NCBI GenBank assembly: GCA_965247375.1
Contig: CBDFHU010000082.1
Location: 1 to 64,000 of the forward strand
Direction of reading: 5' to 3'
Length of the DNA stretch: 64,000 nucleotides
DNA from: Arsenicibacter sp965247375
GTDB lineage: Bacteria; Bacteroidota; Bacteroidia; Cytophagales; Spirosomataceae
Shown: in pieces, positions 26,343-34,102 of the stretch
Position numbering within the stretch: position 1 is the stretch's first letter
Layout: every line of letters starts with the position of its first letter
Translations under genes and position numbers: made by a program
Notes under the pieces: generated by a model
Told to the model about the DNA's origin: nothing
Database searches by the model: none
What the model saw: the letters and a program-made list of their open reading frames with translations, nothing else

Positions 26343-27839
26343 ATGCTTTTGCTTACTGCGTTATTCATTTGTGGGAATTTGAGGTTTGGAGGGATGGCTG
26401 ATACCGTACGTGTAAAAGAAACAGAACCGGTTTCAGTAACAGTACGGGATTCCGGCAGCACTGCTCCGCTCAACGACTCACTCGTAGTGATCCGGTCAAT
26501 CAGACTTACGGGTAACTTCCGGACCCGAACCCGTATTGTCATGCGGGAAATGGCCGTACAGGTGGGCGATACCCTGCGCGTAAGCCAGCTGGCCGAAAAA
26601 CTTACCTGGAGTCAGCGCAATATCAATAATACCAATCTGTTTGTCACGGCTGATGTAGACGCTTGTGTGACCAATCCTGATTTTGAGTACAAGCCAGTTA
26701 TACCACCAGGCGCCATTCAGCCGGTCGATGTAGAAGTGGTGTTAAAAGAGCGCTGGTATCTGTTTGCCTTCCCCGTCTTCGACATTGCCGACCGGAACTT
26801 CAATGAGTGGTGGTATGAGCGAGGACGCGACCTGCGCCGGACGGTATATGGCGGGTATCTGAGTCACCGGAACCTGACCGGCAACGGCGACCGGCTGAAT
26901 ATCGCGCTTGAATCGGGTTTTACGCGGCGGGCAGCCGTAACGTATCAGCTTCCGTACCTGGACAGGGCTCAGCGGACGGGGATGCGTTTTGACTTTTCCT
27001 ATGCTACGAATAAGGATGTATCCTATCGTACACAGGCCGATAAATGGGTATATATGCGCTCCGAAGGCACCTTACGGGAACGGTTTAACGCCGGATTAAC
27101 ATTGACTTACCGCAACAGCTTTTACAATTATAACGGGTTTGAGATTCGCTACGTCCGTAACTGGATTGCGGACACGGTGGCCCGCCTGAATCCGGGCTAT
27201 TACCTTGACGGCAATACACATCAGCGTTATCTCTCATTTGCCTATACGTATCGTTATGATAAGCGCGATAATGTTGCCTATCCGTTGCGGGGTAAGGTGT
27301 TTCAGGTATCTATCGGGCAGGCCGGCTTGTTTTCGGGAGCCCGGTGGGGCGTGACCAGCCTGAATGCCGACTACAGCCGTTTTTTACCGGTGAAAGGCCC
27401 GCTCTATTATGGTGTCGGCTTACAGGGGCAGCTGACGCTTGGCAAACGCCAGCCGTACAGTGCCTTACGCGGCATCGGTATCGGTCCGAATATCATGCGG
27501 GGATATGAGCTGTACGTGATCGATGGCCAGCACATGGGGCTCATGCGGAACAGCCTGCGCTACCAGCTGTTTAACGTCCGGAAACAGTTAGCCTGGGTAC
27601 CTGTCCGCCAGTTTAATACCCTGCCGCTGGCGGCCTACCTGACCCTGTTCGGCGATCTGGGATACATTCACAGCAATGTGGCAGCGCAGTATGAGAGCCG
27701 GCTGGCTAATAAATTACTGTATAGCACCGGGCTTGGCCTCGATGTGGTAACGTTTTACAACGTAGTGGGCCGGTTTAGTTACTCAATCAACCGGCAGGGG
27801 CAGACCGGTATTTTCTTCAATTTGACGCGCTCGCTATAG
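26343..27839 (+). CDS. POTRA-containing outer-membrane beta-barrel protein (BamA/TamA-like)
   Basis: A 498-residue outer-membrane protein. After a signal-like N-terminus, residues about 45-130 form one POTRA-like domain (VIRSIRLTGNFRTRTRIVMRE, then VEVVLKERWYLF), followed by a barrel region with repeated aromatic strands and a GNGDRLNIALE block. The Omp85 family barrel signature is recognisable in the RGYEL-like segment MRGYELYVIDG. It is shorter than BamA, having a single POTRA, so it is a BamA/TamA-related paralogue rather than BamA itself. Its cargo is unknown. It is divergent from the sugar operon. Confidence 0.82.
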   Translation: MLLLTALFICGNLRFGGMADTVRVKETEPVSVTVRDSGSTAPLNDSLVVIRSIRLTGNFRTRTRIVMREMAVQVGDTLRVSQLAEKLTWSQRNINNTNLFVTADVDACVTNPDFEYKPVIPPGAIQPVDVEVVLKERWYLFAFPVFDIADRNFNEWWYERGRDLRRTVYGGYLSHRNLTGNGDRLNIALESGFTRRAAVTYQLPYLDRAQRTGMRFDFSYATNKDVSYRTQADKWVYMRSEGTLRERFNAGLTLTYRNSFYNYNGFEIRYVRNWIADTVARLNPGYYLDGNTHQRYLSFAYTYRYDKRDNVAYPLRGKVFQVSIGQAGLFSGARWGVTSLNADYSRFLPVKGPLYYGVGLQGQLTLGKRQPYSALRGIGIGPNIMRGYELYVIDGQHMGLMRNSLRYQLFNVRKQLAWVPVRQFNTLPLAAYLTLFGDLGYIHSNVAAQYESRLANKLLYSTGLGLDVVTFYNVVGRFSYSINRQGQTGIFFNLTRSL

Positions 27840-27912
27840 CTTACCATTCATCCTTACCCGGCTACCAATCCGGCCTGAGGGGGGCCAGTCATCCGATTTT
27901 TGTACAGGCGTG

Positions 27913-27942
27913 TTGACGGGTCTGCTATTTTTGATCCGTCAA
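27913..27942 (+). promoter_or_regulatory. inverted repeat enclosing a candidate -7 promoter element
   Basis: TTGACGGGTC and GATCCGTCAA form a 10-bp inverted repeat (one G-T pair) around a 10-base centre. TATTTTTG at 27926-27933, a fit to TAnnTTTG, lies in that centre and just into the right arm. The SPFH gene starts 168 bases downstream. The layout suggests an operator on a promoter, but is not proof. Confidence 0.35.
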
Positions 27943-28109
27943 TCAAGCACAACTGCCCTACACCGATGTAGCCGCTCGCTAAAACACAGAACCTCAGGCT
28001 CGTTTCTCAAACTCCAAATGCCGTATTTGCTTTTGCTCAAACAGTAATCACCGGATTACTGGTCATTGCTGCGCGCACATTTTCTAACTAAACCACAAAC
28101 ACAATTTCA

Positions 28110-30071
28110 ATGGATTTCTTCGCTTTTGGCGGCATCCTGATCTGGTTGCCTGTCATTCTTATTGCCCTTGTGCTTTACAAATGGGTATTACGTTTTCTGT
28201 TCGGGATGGTCATTGTCCCGCAGGACCGGATTGGGCTGGTCACAAAAAAATACGTGCTGGTGGGCCCGAACCGGGAGTTGCCCGACGGCCGGATTATTGC
28301 CACAAAAGGGGAAGCCGGTTATCAGGCACAGACCCTGGCGCCGGGCTTATACTGGTGGATGTTTCCGTGGCAGTACGGTGTTGATATGGAACCGTTTACG
28401 GTGATTCCGGAAGGGAAAATCGGTCTGGTGCTCGCCAATGACGGGGCTGAATTGCCAACCGGTAATATTCTGGCGCGGAAAGTGCCCTGCGACAATTTCC
28501 AGAATACCGAACAGTTTCTGGCCAGCGGCGGGCAGAAAGGACGTCAGACGGGTGTACTGACACCGGGTACGTACCGGATTAACACCTATGCGTTTTCGGT
28601 AACGGTTGCGGCTATGACCGACATCAAGGAAAACATGGTCGGCATTATCACCACCCTCGACGGCGCACCACTGACGCCGGGGCAGATTGCGGGTAAGCAG
28701 ATAGACGGACACAATAACTTTCAGGATATTGACTCATTTTTACAACGTGGCGGTAATCGTGGCTTGCAGCCGCAGGTCGTACTGGCCGGTTCCTATTACA
28801 TCAATCAGTGGGCCGTACAGATCGAACAGATTCCGATGACAGAAGTGCCGATTGGTCATGTGGGGGTAGTTATTTCCTATATCGGTGAAGAAGGCGAGGA
28901 CCTGACCGGGGATACCTTTAAACATGGTAATATTGTCCGGAAAGGCTTCCGTGGGGTCTGGATGGAACCGCTTGGCCCGGGTAAATATCCGGTCAATACC
29001 TACACCATGAAGGTTGAAGAAGTGCCGACGACCAACCTGGTCCTGAACTGGGCCAATGCCCGTTCGGAGGCCCACGCCCTTGACCGGAATCTGTCAACCA
29101 TTACCGTCCGGTCGAAAGACGGGTTCCCGTTTAACCTGGACGTGGCGCAGATTATCCACATTCCGGCTAATGAAGCCCCAAAAGTAATTGCCCGTTTCGG
29201 GAGCATGACCAACCTTGTTTCGCAGGTACTTGAACCTACTATCGGTAACTATTTCCGCAACTCGGCGCAGGACTCGGATGTGATTTCGTTCCTGAGTACG
29301 CGGAAAGAGCGTCAGGAGTCGGCCCGGGAGCATATCCGGCGAGTGTTGGAGATTTATAACGTAAACGCCGTCGATACACTGATTGGCGACATTGTGCCGC
29401 CGGAAGCGCTGATGAAAACGCTGACCGACCGGAAAGTAGCGCAGGAAGAAGAAAAAACCTACGAAACCCAGCGGATGGCGCAGGAGAAACGGCAGGGCTA
29501 CGAACGCGAAACGGCGCTGGCCGAAATGCAGCGCGAGATTGTGAAAGCCCAGCAAAGTGTCGAAATCGCCGAACGGACCGCCAACGCATCGGTGAAGAAA
29601 AGCGAGGGGGAAGCCCGCAGCATGAAGCTACAGGTAGGTGCAGAAGCGGAGGCAACCAAGCTGCGTGCCGAGGCGGAAGCAGAAGCCACGCGCCGCCGTG
29701 CGGCCGCCGAGGCTGAATCGACCAAACTCAATGCTGATGCTGAAGCCGAGCGGATCGCCAAAACCGGTAACGCCGAAGCGGAGAAGATTCTGGCCATTGG
29801 CCGTTCAACAGCCGAAGCCTATGAGCTACAGGTAAAAGCCATGGGCGAAGAAAACTTTACCCGATTCAAGATTACCGAAGAGATTGCCAAAGGGCATATC
29901 CGCATCATTCCGGATGTTGTGATCAACGGCAACGGTGGCAACTCAACCGATGGCTCGCTGAGCGGATTGCTGGGGATGAAACTGCTGGAACTGACGGAGA
30001 CGCGTCAGCAGGCGGCTGATATTCGTCGGGTACCGATTGTGCCGGCGTCGGAGAAAGAAGCAAAAGAGTAA
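28110..30071 (+). CDS. SPFH/Band 7 (flotillin-like) protein with four N-terminal repeats
   Basis: A 653-residue membrane-associated protein. One N-terminal hydrophobic helix (about residues 7-35) is followed by four tandem repeats of about 63-75 residues, each starting with a G(L/I/V)V core (IGLV at 41, IGLV at 104, VGII at 177, VGVV at 251) and containing an (L/P)xPGxYxxN-like end (LAPGLYWW, LTPGTYRIN, LAGSYYIN, LGPGKYPVN). The SPFH domain follows (about 318-430), then a long Ala/Glu-rich coiled coil (440-600) typical of flotillins, with many AEAEATK units. Flotillins organise membrane microdomains. The repeat array is unusual and recalls the repeats preceding the SPFH-like shoulder of major vault protein. 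Confidence 0.88.
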   Translation: MDFFAFGGILIWLPVILIALVLYKWVLRFLFGMVIVPQDRIGLVTKKYVLVGPNRELPDGRIIATKGEAGYQAQTLAPGLYWWMFPWQYGVDMEPFTVIPEGKIGLVLANDGAELPTGNILARKVPCDNFQNTEQFLASGGQKGRQTGVLTPGTYRINTYAFSVTVAAMTDIKENMVGIITTLDGAPLTPGQIAGKQIDGHNNFQDIDSFLQRGGNRGLQPQVVLAGSYYINQWAVQIEQIPMTEVPIGHVGVVISYIGEEGEDLTGDTFKHGNIVRKGFRGVWMEPLGPGKYPVNTYTMKVEEVPTTNLVLNWANARSEAHALDRNLSTITVRSKDGFPFNLDVAQIIHIPANEAPKVIARFGSMTNLVSQVLEPTIGNYFRNSAQDSDVISFLSTRKERQESAREHIRRVLEIYNVNAVDTLIGDIVPPEALMKTLTDRKVAQEEEKTYETQRMAQEKRQGYERETALAEMQREIVKAQQSVEIAERTANASVKKSEGEARSMKLQVGAEAEATKLRAEAEAEATRRRAAAEAESTKLNADAEAERIAKTGNAEAEKILAIGRSTAEAYELQVKAMGEENFTRFKITEEIAKGHIRIIPDVVINGNGGNSTDGSLSGLLGMKLLELTETRQQAADIRRVPIVPASEKEAKE

Positions 30072-30092
30072 TGTATACACCCATTTAACGTG

Positions 30093-30133
30093 CGGGTTGG
30101 CCGGTCGGTAACGACGGGGCAACCCGTTTTTTT
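30093..30133 (+). terminator. intrinsic terminator after the SPFH gene
   Basis: Stem CGGGTTG / CAACCCG with further inner pairing, followed by a run of seven T residues. It lies 22 bases after the stop codon. Confidence 0.85.
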
Positions 30134-30220
30134 ATGGATACCGTCCCGGTTACTTGACGGTCTATACAAATAGACAACTATTGGGATACGGATTGAGCCG
30201 TGTATTTGCCTGATCCGGAT

Positions 30221-31708
30221 TTAAAAACGCGCGATCCATTGCATGAGCGACTCCGGCTTGAGGAAGAACCAGACACTCAGCAATGCCAGCCCAACCGCCA
30301 GCCCCGTAGCTACCGGTGAGACCACCACCGCCGGTGTTTCTTCGGAAGGGGATGGCCGGAAAAACAGGAGAAACGGGATTTTGAGGTAATATGCCAGTGA
30401 AATGACGGCATTCAGCAGCCCCCAGCCAAATAGTATGCCCAGCCACTTATTACCCGAAGCCTGAAATGCTTCATAAAGGGCCGAAAAAACCAGCAGTTTG
30501 GCCGTAAATCCAACCGTTGGCGGTAATCCGACTAACGCAATCATGACAACTGTCAGGGCAATGGACAGCAGTGGCTGACGGGCCCCTAAACCTGCCAGGC
30601 CAGCGATGGTCAGGTGGCCGTTGTTTTGTTTGCTCAGCAGGTCAATCAGGAAGAATGCCGCCAGATTAATGAACAAATAGGTTGCGATGTAAAACGTAGT
30701 AGCTTCAAAGCCGGTTTTGTTGAGGGCCACGATACCGACGATCAGGAAGCCAGCCTGGGCAATACCGGAATAGGCTAACAGACGTTTGGCGTTGGTCTGC
30801 CACAGGGCCGCGAAGTTGCCCAGGGTAATGCTGGCAATAGCAACAATAGCCAGCGGACTTTGTACGTCGAAGCCAAGCGCGGCATCAGGTAAGGCCGTCA
30901 CCATACGCATCAGGACCAGCACCGTCGCTGCTTTCGGCGCAATGGAGAAAAACGCCGCAACCGGAACCGGAGCTGCGTCATAGACATCGGGTGTCCAGAC
31001 GTGAAAAGGCACCAGTGAGAGCTTAAATAAAAAGCCTGACATGGTCAGCAGGCCGATGGCAGCAACAACCAGCGGTTCGTTTTTGGCCAGTTCAATACCG
31101 AATGCAGGACTGGTAATGTCGAGGGTACCGGTGATGCCGTAAAGCAACGACATCCCGTAGAGCATAATGGCCGAGCTAATGGCCCCAAACAGCAGGTACT
31201 TAATCCCCCCTTCTACGGCTTTGCGGGTTTTGGTCAGGGCCGTGAGCAGGTACGAACAAATAGAAATTAACTCCAGACTGAGATAGATTGACAACAGGTT
31301 TACCGACATTGCCAGCAAACAGGACCCAAGGACAGTTGCCAGCAGCAGGGGATACCACTCGGCCGGTAGCCGGTCTTGCCGGTCCGGAGAGTCTGCCAGC
31401 TGGTCGTAGCCGACAACGAGGATGGCGGCCAGGATCACAATGAGTTTGTAGAAATTGGCCTGATCGTCGGAAAAGAGTAAATGAAGAAATAAAAAGCCCT
31501 GGGGTGTACTGCGGATGACGAGAAACCCGGCAATGAGCAGGAAGGTAATGGTCAGGCCACTGAGCCAGAAACGGGCATGGGCTGTTTTGAGGCGGAGCAA
31601 TACCAGCTCGGCAATCAGGATAGAACAAAAGGCAATAGAAAGCCACAACTCGGGCCTAAAACCACCCAGGCTGTTTATAATGTCTTGTAATTGGCTTAAC
31701 AGCGGCAA
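30221..31708 (-). CDS. nuoN: NADH-quinone oxidoreductase subunit N
   Basis: A 495-residue antiporter-like membrane subunit of respiratory complex I with about 14 helices. The proton-pumping family features are clear: the Glu in LSLELISICSYLL, Lys in GIKYLLFGAISSAIMLYG, and the KLSLVPFHVWTPDVYDAAPVPVAAF-type block (seen as SLVPFHVWTPDVYDAAP) with functional Lys and His. No other nuo gene is adjacent on either side, so this nuoN is separated from the main complex I operon, or that operon is elsewhere. It lies downstream of terC on the same strand with a hairpin in between. Confidence 0.95.
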   Translation of the reverse strand: MPLLSQLQDIINSLGGFRPELWLSIAFCSILIAELVLLRLKTAHARFWLSGLTITFLLIAGFLVIRSTPQGFLFLHLLFSDDQANFYKLIVILAAILVVGYDQLADSPDRQDRLPAEWYPLLLATVLGSCLLAMSVNLLSIYLSLELISICSYLLTALTKTRKAVEGGIKYLLFGAISSAIMLYGMSLLYGITGTLDITSPAFGIELAKNEPLVVAAIGLLTMSGFLFKLSLVPFHVWTPDVYDAAPVPVAAFFSIAPKAATVLVLMRMVTALPDAALGFDVQSPLAIVAIASITLGNFAALWQTNAKRLLAYSGIAQAGFLIVGIVALNKTGFEATTFYIATYLFINLAAFFLIDLLSKQNNGHLTIAGLAGLGARQPLLSIALTVVMIALVGLPPTVGFTAKLLVFSALYEAFQASGNKWLGILFGWGLLNAVISLAYYLKIPFLLFFRPSPSEETPAVVVSPVATGLAVGLALLSVWFFLKPESLMQWIARF

Positions 31709-31725
31709 AGCTTGAGAATTGATAC

Positions 31726-31768
31726 GTGAAAAACGAAGAGTGAAGATGAACCATCACTCTTCGTTCAC
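31726..31768 (-). terminator. hairpin between terC and nuoN
   Basis: An 11-bp perfect core (ACGAAGAGTGA / TCACTCTTCGT) extended by GTGA/TCAC around a 3-base bulge. On the minus strand it follows the terC stop and has TTTTT after the core, so it can end the terC transcript. The GAAGAGTGA theme recurs in the hairpin at 38886-38948. Confidence 0.65.
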
Positions 31769-31773
31769 GAAAG

Positions 31774-32586
31774 TTAGAGAATACCTTCCCGTTTCGCCTG
31801 TTCATCGTATCCGTGAAGCTGAACCGGTTTCTGCGATTTACGCAGCTTCATATTCAGGAATTCGACCATTAGCGAGAACGCAATAGCAAAATAAAGATAT
31901 CCTTTCGGTACTGTACCAATTTCGGAGTTGAAAATAACAACTTCTGACAGGTGAGCGCCTTCGGCCACCAGCATAAAGCCGATCATAATCAGGAAGGCCA
32001 GCCCCAGTACCTGAATACTCGGGTGTTCATTAACGAACTTACCGACCGGACCGGCAAAGAACATCATGATGCCAATCGACAGGATTACAGACACCATCAT
32101 AATAGTAATGTTCTGCGTAAGACCAACGGCCGTCAGAATCGAGTCAATCGAGAATACGATGTTGATGATCGCAATCTGAGTGACCACGCCGGAAATCGTG
32201 GCCTTGCCGCCGGTTTGTCCGGCTTGCGGCGTTTCTTCTTCACCTTCGAGCTTATGGTGAATTTCGGTCGTTGCCTTATAGAGCAGGAACAGACCGCCGA
32301 CAACCAGAATGATACTCTGCCCGGTAAGACCGGCTTTGAACCAGCCGAGGTCAATGTGGGTGAACGGTTCAGAGAGCGCAATCAGGTAGGAGATACCGAA
32401 CAGGAGCAAAACGCGGAACACCATGGCGAGCAGCAGACCAATATTCCGGGCCCTGGGTTGATCGCCGGCAGCCAGCTTGTTGGCCGCAATGGAGATGAAA
32501 ATGATGTTGTCGATACCAAGAACGATTTCCAGAAAGGTAAGCGTCAATAAACTGACAATGCCTTCGGCGGAAAAGAGATGGTCCAT
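31774..32586 (-). CDS. TerC family integral membrane protein
   Basis: A 270-residue TerC/Alx-type membrane protein with about seven helices. The family's acidic membrane motifs LEIVLGIDNIIF and NIVFSIDSILTAVG are both present; related proteins export manganese or supply metal to exported enzymes, and others are linked to tellurite resistance. The start at 32586 (MDHLFSAEG) fits family starts better than the upstream in-frame ATG at 32673. I looked for a yybP-ykoY manganese riboswitch upstream and did not see one. Confidence 0.92.
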   Translation of the reverse strand: MDHLFSAEGIVSLLTLTFLEIVLGIDNIIFISIAANKLAAGDQPRARNIGLLLAMVFRVLLLFGISYLIALSEPFTHIDLGWFKAGLTGQSIILVVGGLFLLYKATTEIHHKLEGEEETPQAGQTGGKATISGVVTQIAIINIVFSIDSILTAVGLTQNITIMMVSVILSIGIMMFFAGPVGKFVNEHPSIQVLGLAFLIMIGFMLVAEGAHLSEVVIFNSEIGTVPKGYLYFAIAFSLMVEFLNMKLRKSQKPVQLHGYDEQAKREGIL

Positions 32587-32994
32587 GTGTTTAGATGTTT
32601 CTTTATAAAAAGGTTGAACGCCTTTTGTGTTTGTTTGGACTGCAAACATCCGTTTAAAATGCATTGCCTCCAAGCGTTTTAGATGAAAGAATTAACAACG
32701 GGAAGAAAGGTCCGTTTATGGCCTGAGCGGTAAACCGGCTTTGCCGGAAAAAACAGCGGAATCCGCAGGAGAGGGTTACTGTAACAGGAGCGCATCCCCG
32801 GATTTAAGGATATAAAATAATAGGAATCAGGGAGTGAATACTGATGGATAAAAGCGGAGTTTTACCAAAAAAACAGACGTTATTTCAAGGTAACAGCATG
32901 GTGTAACGCCTTGTTTTTGAGTTTGTTTTGCTATGGGATTGATCGTTAACGGTTAGTTTATCATCTTGCAGATCAATGAAATATATCCATATTT
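32587..32994. other. 408-bp gene-free divergent region between terC and the response regulator
   Basis: No coding sequence is apparent. It holds small palindromes (GTTACTGTAAC near 32775, CCGG-CTTTG-CCGG near 32737) and the 26-base motif at 32808-32833 that recurs upstream of the Dyp peroxidase gene. No consensus promoter box with both elements was found. Confidence 0.5.
32808..32833 (+). promoter_or_regulatory. shared upstream motif, copy 1 (before response regulator)
   Basis: GGATATAAAATA, five bases, then AATCAGGGA. The same 12+5+9 arrangement occurs at 36089-36114. This copy ends 161 bases before the response regulator start. Confidence 0.55.
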
Positions 32995-33636
32995 ATGCGC
33001 ATTCTTGTCGCCGAGGATCATCGGATTTTACTGGACAGCCTTGCTCTGCTCTTATCAAGTATCGAAGGCATTGACGTTATCTCAAAACACACCAATGGCC
33101 GGCAGGTACTGACCGCACTGGAGATTGACCCCGACATTGATTTAATCGTTTCTGACTTACAAATGCCCGTTATGGGCGGTATTGAACTGACGCTGCAGCT
33201 GCGACAGCACTTTCCGCACGTCCGGATCTGTCTGTTGACGGTTGCCGATGAGCCGAATGCGATAAAGGAAGCCATACGGGCGGGAGCAGACGGGTATGTG
33301 CTGAAAAGTGCCGAACGGGAAGAACTGGAAATGGCACTGACCATAATCAGTAAAGGCGGTAAATTTTACAGTGAGCAAGTTCTCAGACTGCTGGCCAGCG
33401 AACCCAGTATTGAGTTTTCGCCTGAGATAGACAAACCGACGACAATTACTTTAACCAAACGGGAGCTAGACGTTTTACGGCTGATTACGCAGGAATATTC
33501 CGGAACCGAAATTGCCGAAAAGCTTTTTATTGCCCCCTCGACCGTTGAAACACACCGTAAGCACCTGATGCAGAAGCTCGGCGTGCAGTCGACTATTGGT
33601 CTGGTGAAATACGCCATTAAATTTCAGCTTGTTTAA
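32995..33636 (+). CDS. NarL/FixJ-family response regulator
   Basis: A 213-residue two-component transcription factor. The receiver domain (1-120) has the acidic pair Glu7/Asp8, phospho-acceptor Asp54 in LIVSDLQMP, Thr82 and Lys104. The C-terminal LuxR-type helix-turn-helix (about 148-210) reads LTKRELDVLRLITQEYSGTE and PSTVETHRKHLMQKLG. The probable partner is the TPR histidine kinase at 34077-36026, whose HisKA_3 domain is the type that pairs with NarL regulators. Its promoter region shares a 26-base motif with that of the Dyp peroxidase. Confidence 0.95.
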   Translation: MRILVAEDHRILLDSLALLLSSIEGIDVISKHTNGRQVLTALEIDPDIDLIVSDLQMPVMGGIELTLQLRQHFPHVRICLLTVADEPNAIKEAIRAGADGYVLKSAEREELEMALTIISKGGKFYSEQVLRLLASEPSIEFSPEIDKPTTITLTKRELDVLRLITQEYSGTEIAEKLFIAPSTVETHRKHLMQKLGVQSTIGLVKYAIKFQLV

Positions 33637-33669
33637 GTAAATAGTTCACTATTAACTCACTACAGAAAT

Positions 33670-34047
33670 ATGTTCAAAAAAATGGTAGACCGCAGGTATA
33701 TCCATCTGGATGGCAAGATGGCTGTCGAATGGGATGAGGCATCTCAAAAACTGGTACTTAAGTTTCTGGATACATCGATGAAGCCCATTCCGGGCGGCGT
33801 ACCGATCGTTTTCCGGGAAAAACAAGCTAAGTTCCTGGGTGCCCATATTATTATCAGTGTGAGTAAGGAAGGCTATGACCTTTATAAATCAACAATAAGC
33901 AACGAAAAGGTAGATCCGCTTTTGCCAGCATGGGAAGATCTGCAACCGGATGAGGATGATCCGAAAAGTAATACAGAGGGTGGTGTAGACGACGAAGATA
34001 AAATGAACACAACCAATCCTCCGGATGAGGACGGAGGCGGAAATTAA
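33670..34047 (+). CDS. small hypothetical protein between response regulator and kinase
   Basis: A 125-residue soluble protein with no recognised domain. Residues 1-75 look folded, with a FREKQAKFLGAHIIISVSKEG segment of alternating hydrophobic residues (within 48-68); the last 45 residues are highly acidic and Pro/Asp/Gly-rich (DEDDPK, PPDEDGGGN), probably disordered. It starts 33 bases after the response regulator and ends before a shared terminator with the convergent kinase gene, so it is probably co-transcribed with the regulator. Function unknown. Confidence 0.7.
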   Translation: MFKKMVDRRYIHLDGKMAVEWDEASQKLVLKFLDTSMKPIPGGVPIVFREKQAKFLGAHIIISVSKEGYDLYKSTISNEKVDPLLPAWEDLQPDEDDPKSNTEGGVDDEDKMNTTNPPDEDGGGN

Positions 34048-34064
34048 GTAAAGTTGCTGTGTTT

Positions 34065-34102
34065 ATCCCCGTTGGCTCACACCATGTCAACGGGGATTTT
34101 TA
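34065..34102. terminator. terminator shared by convergent genes
   Basis: ATCCCCGTTG / CAACGGGGAT, 13-base loop, then TTTTTAT on the plus strand. The stop codon of the kinase gene lies in the loop and its last codons form the right arm. Confidence 0.8.

Noticed and set aside
32587..32760. yybP-ykoY manganese riboswitch upstream of terC
   Set aside because: The conserved paired loops could not be recognised on the minus strand.
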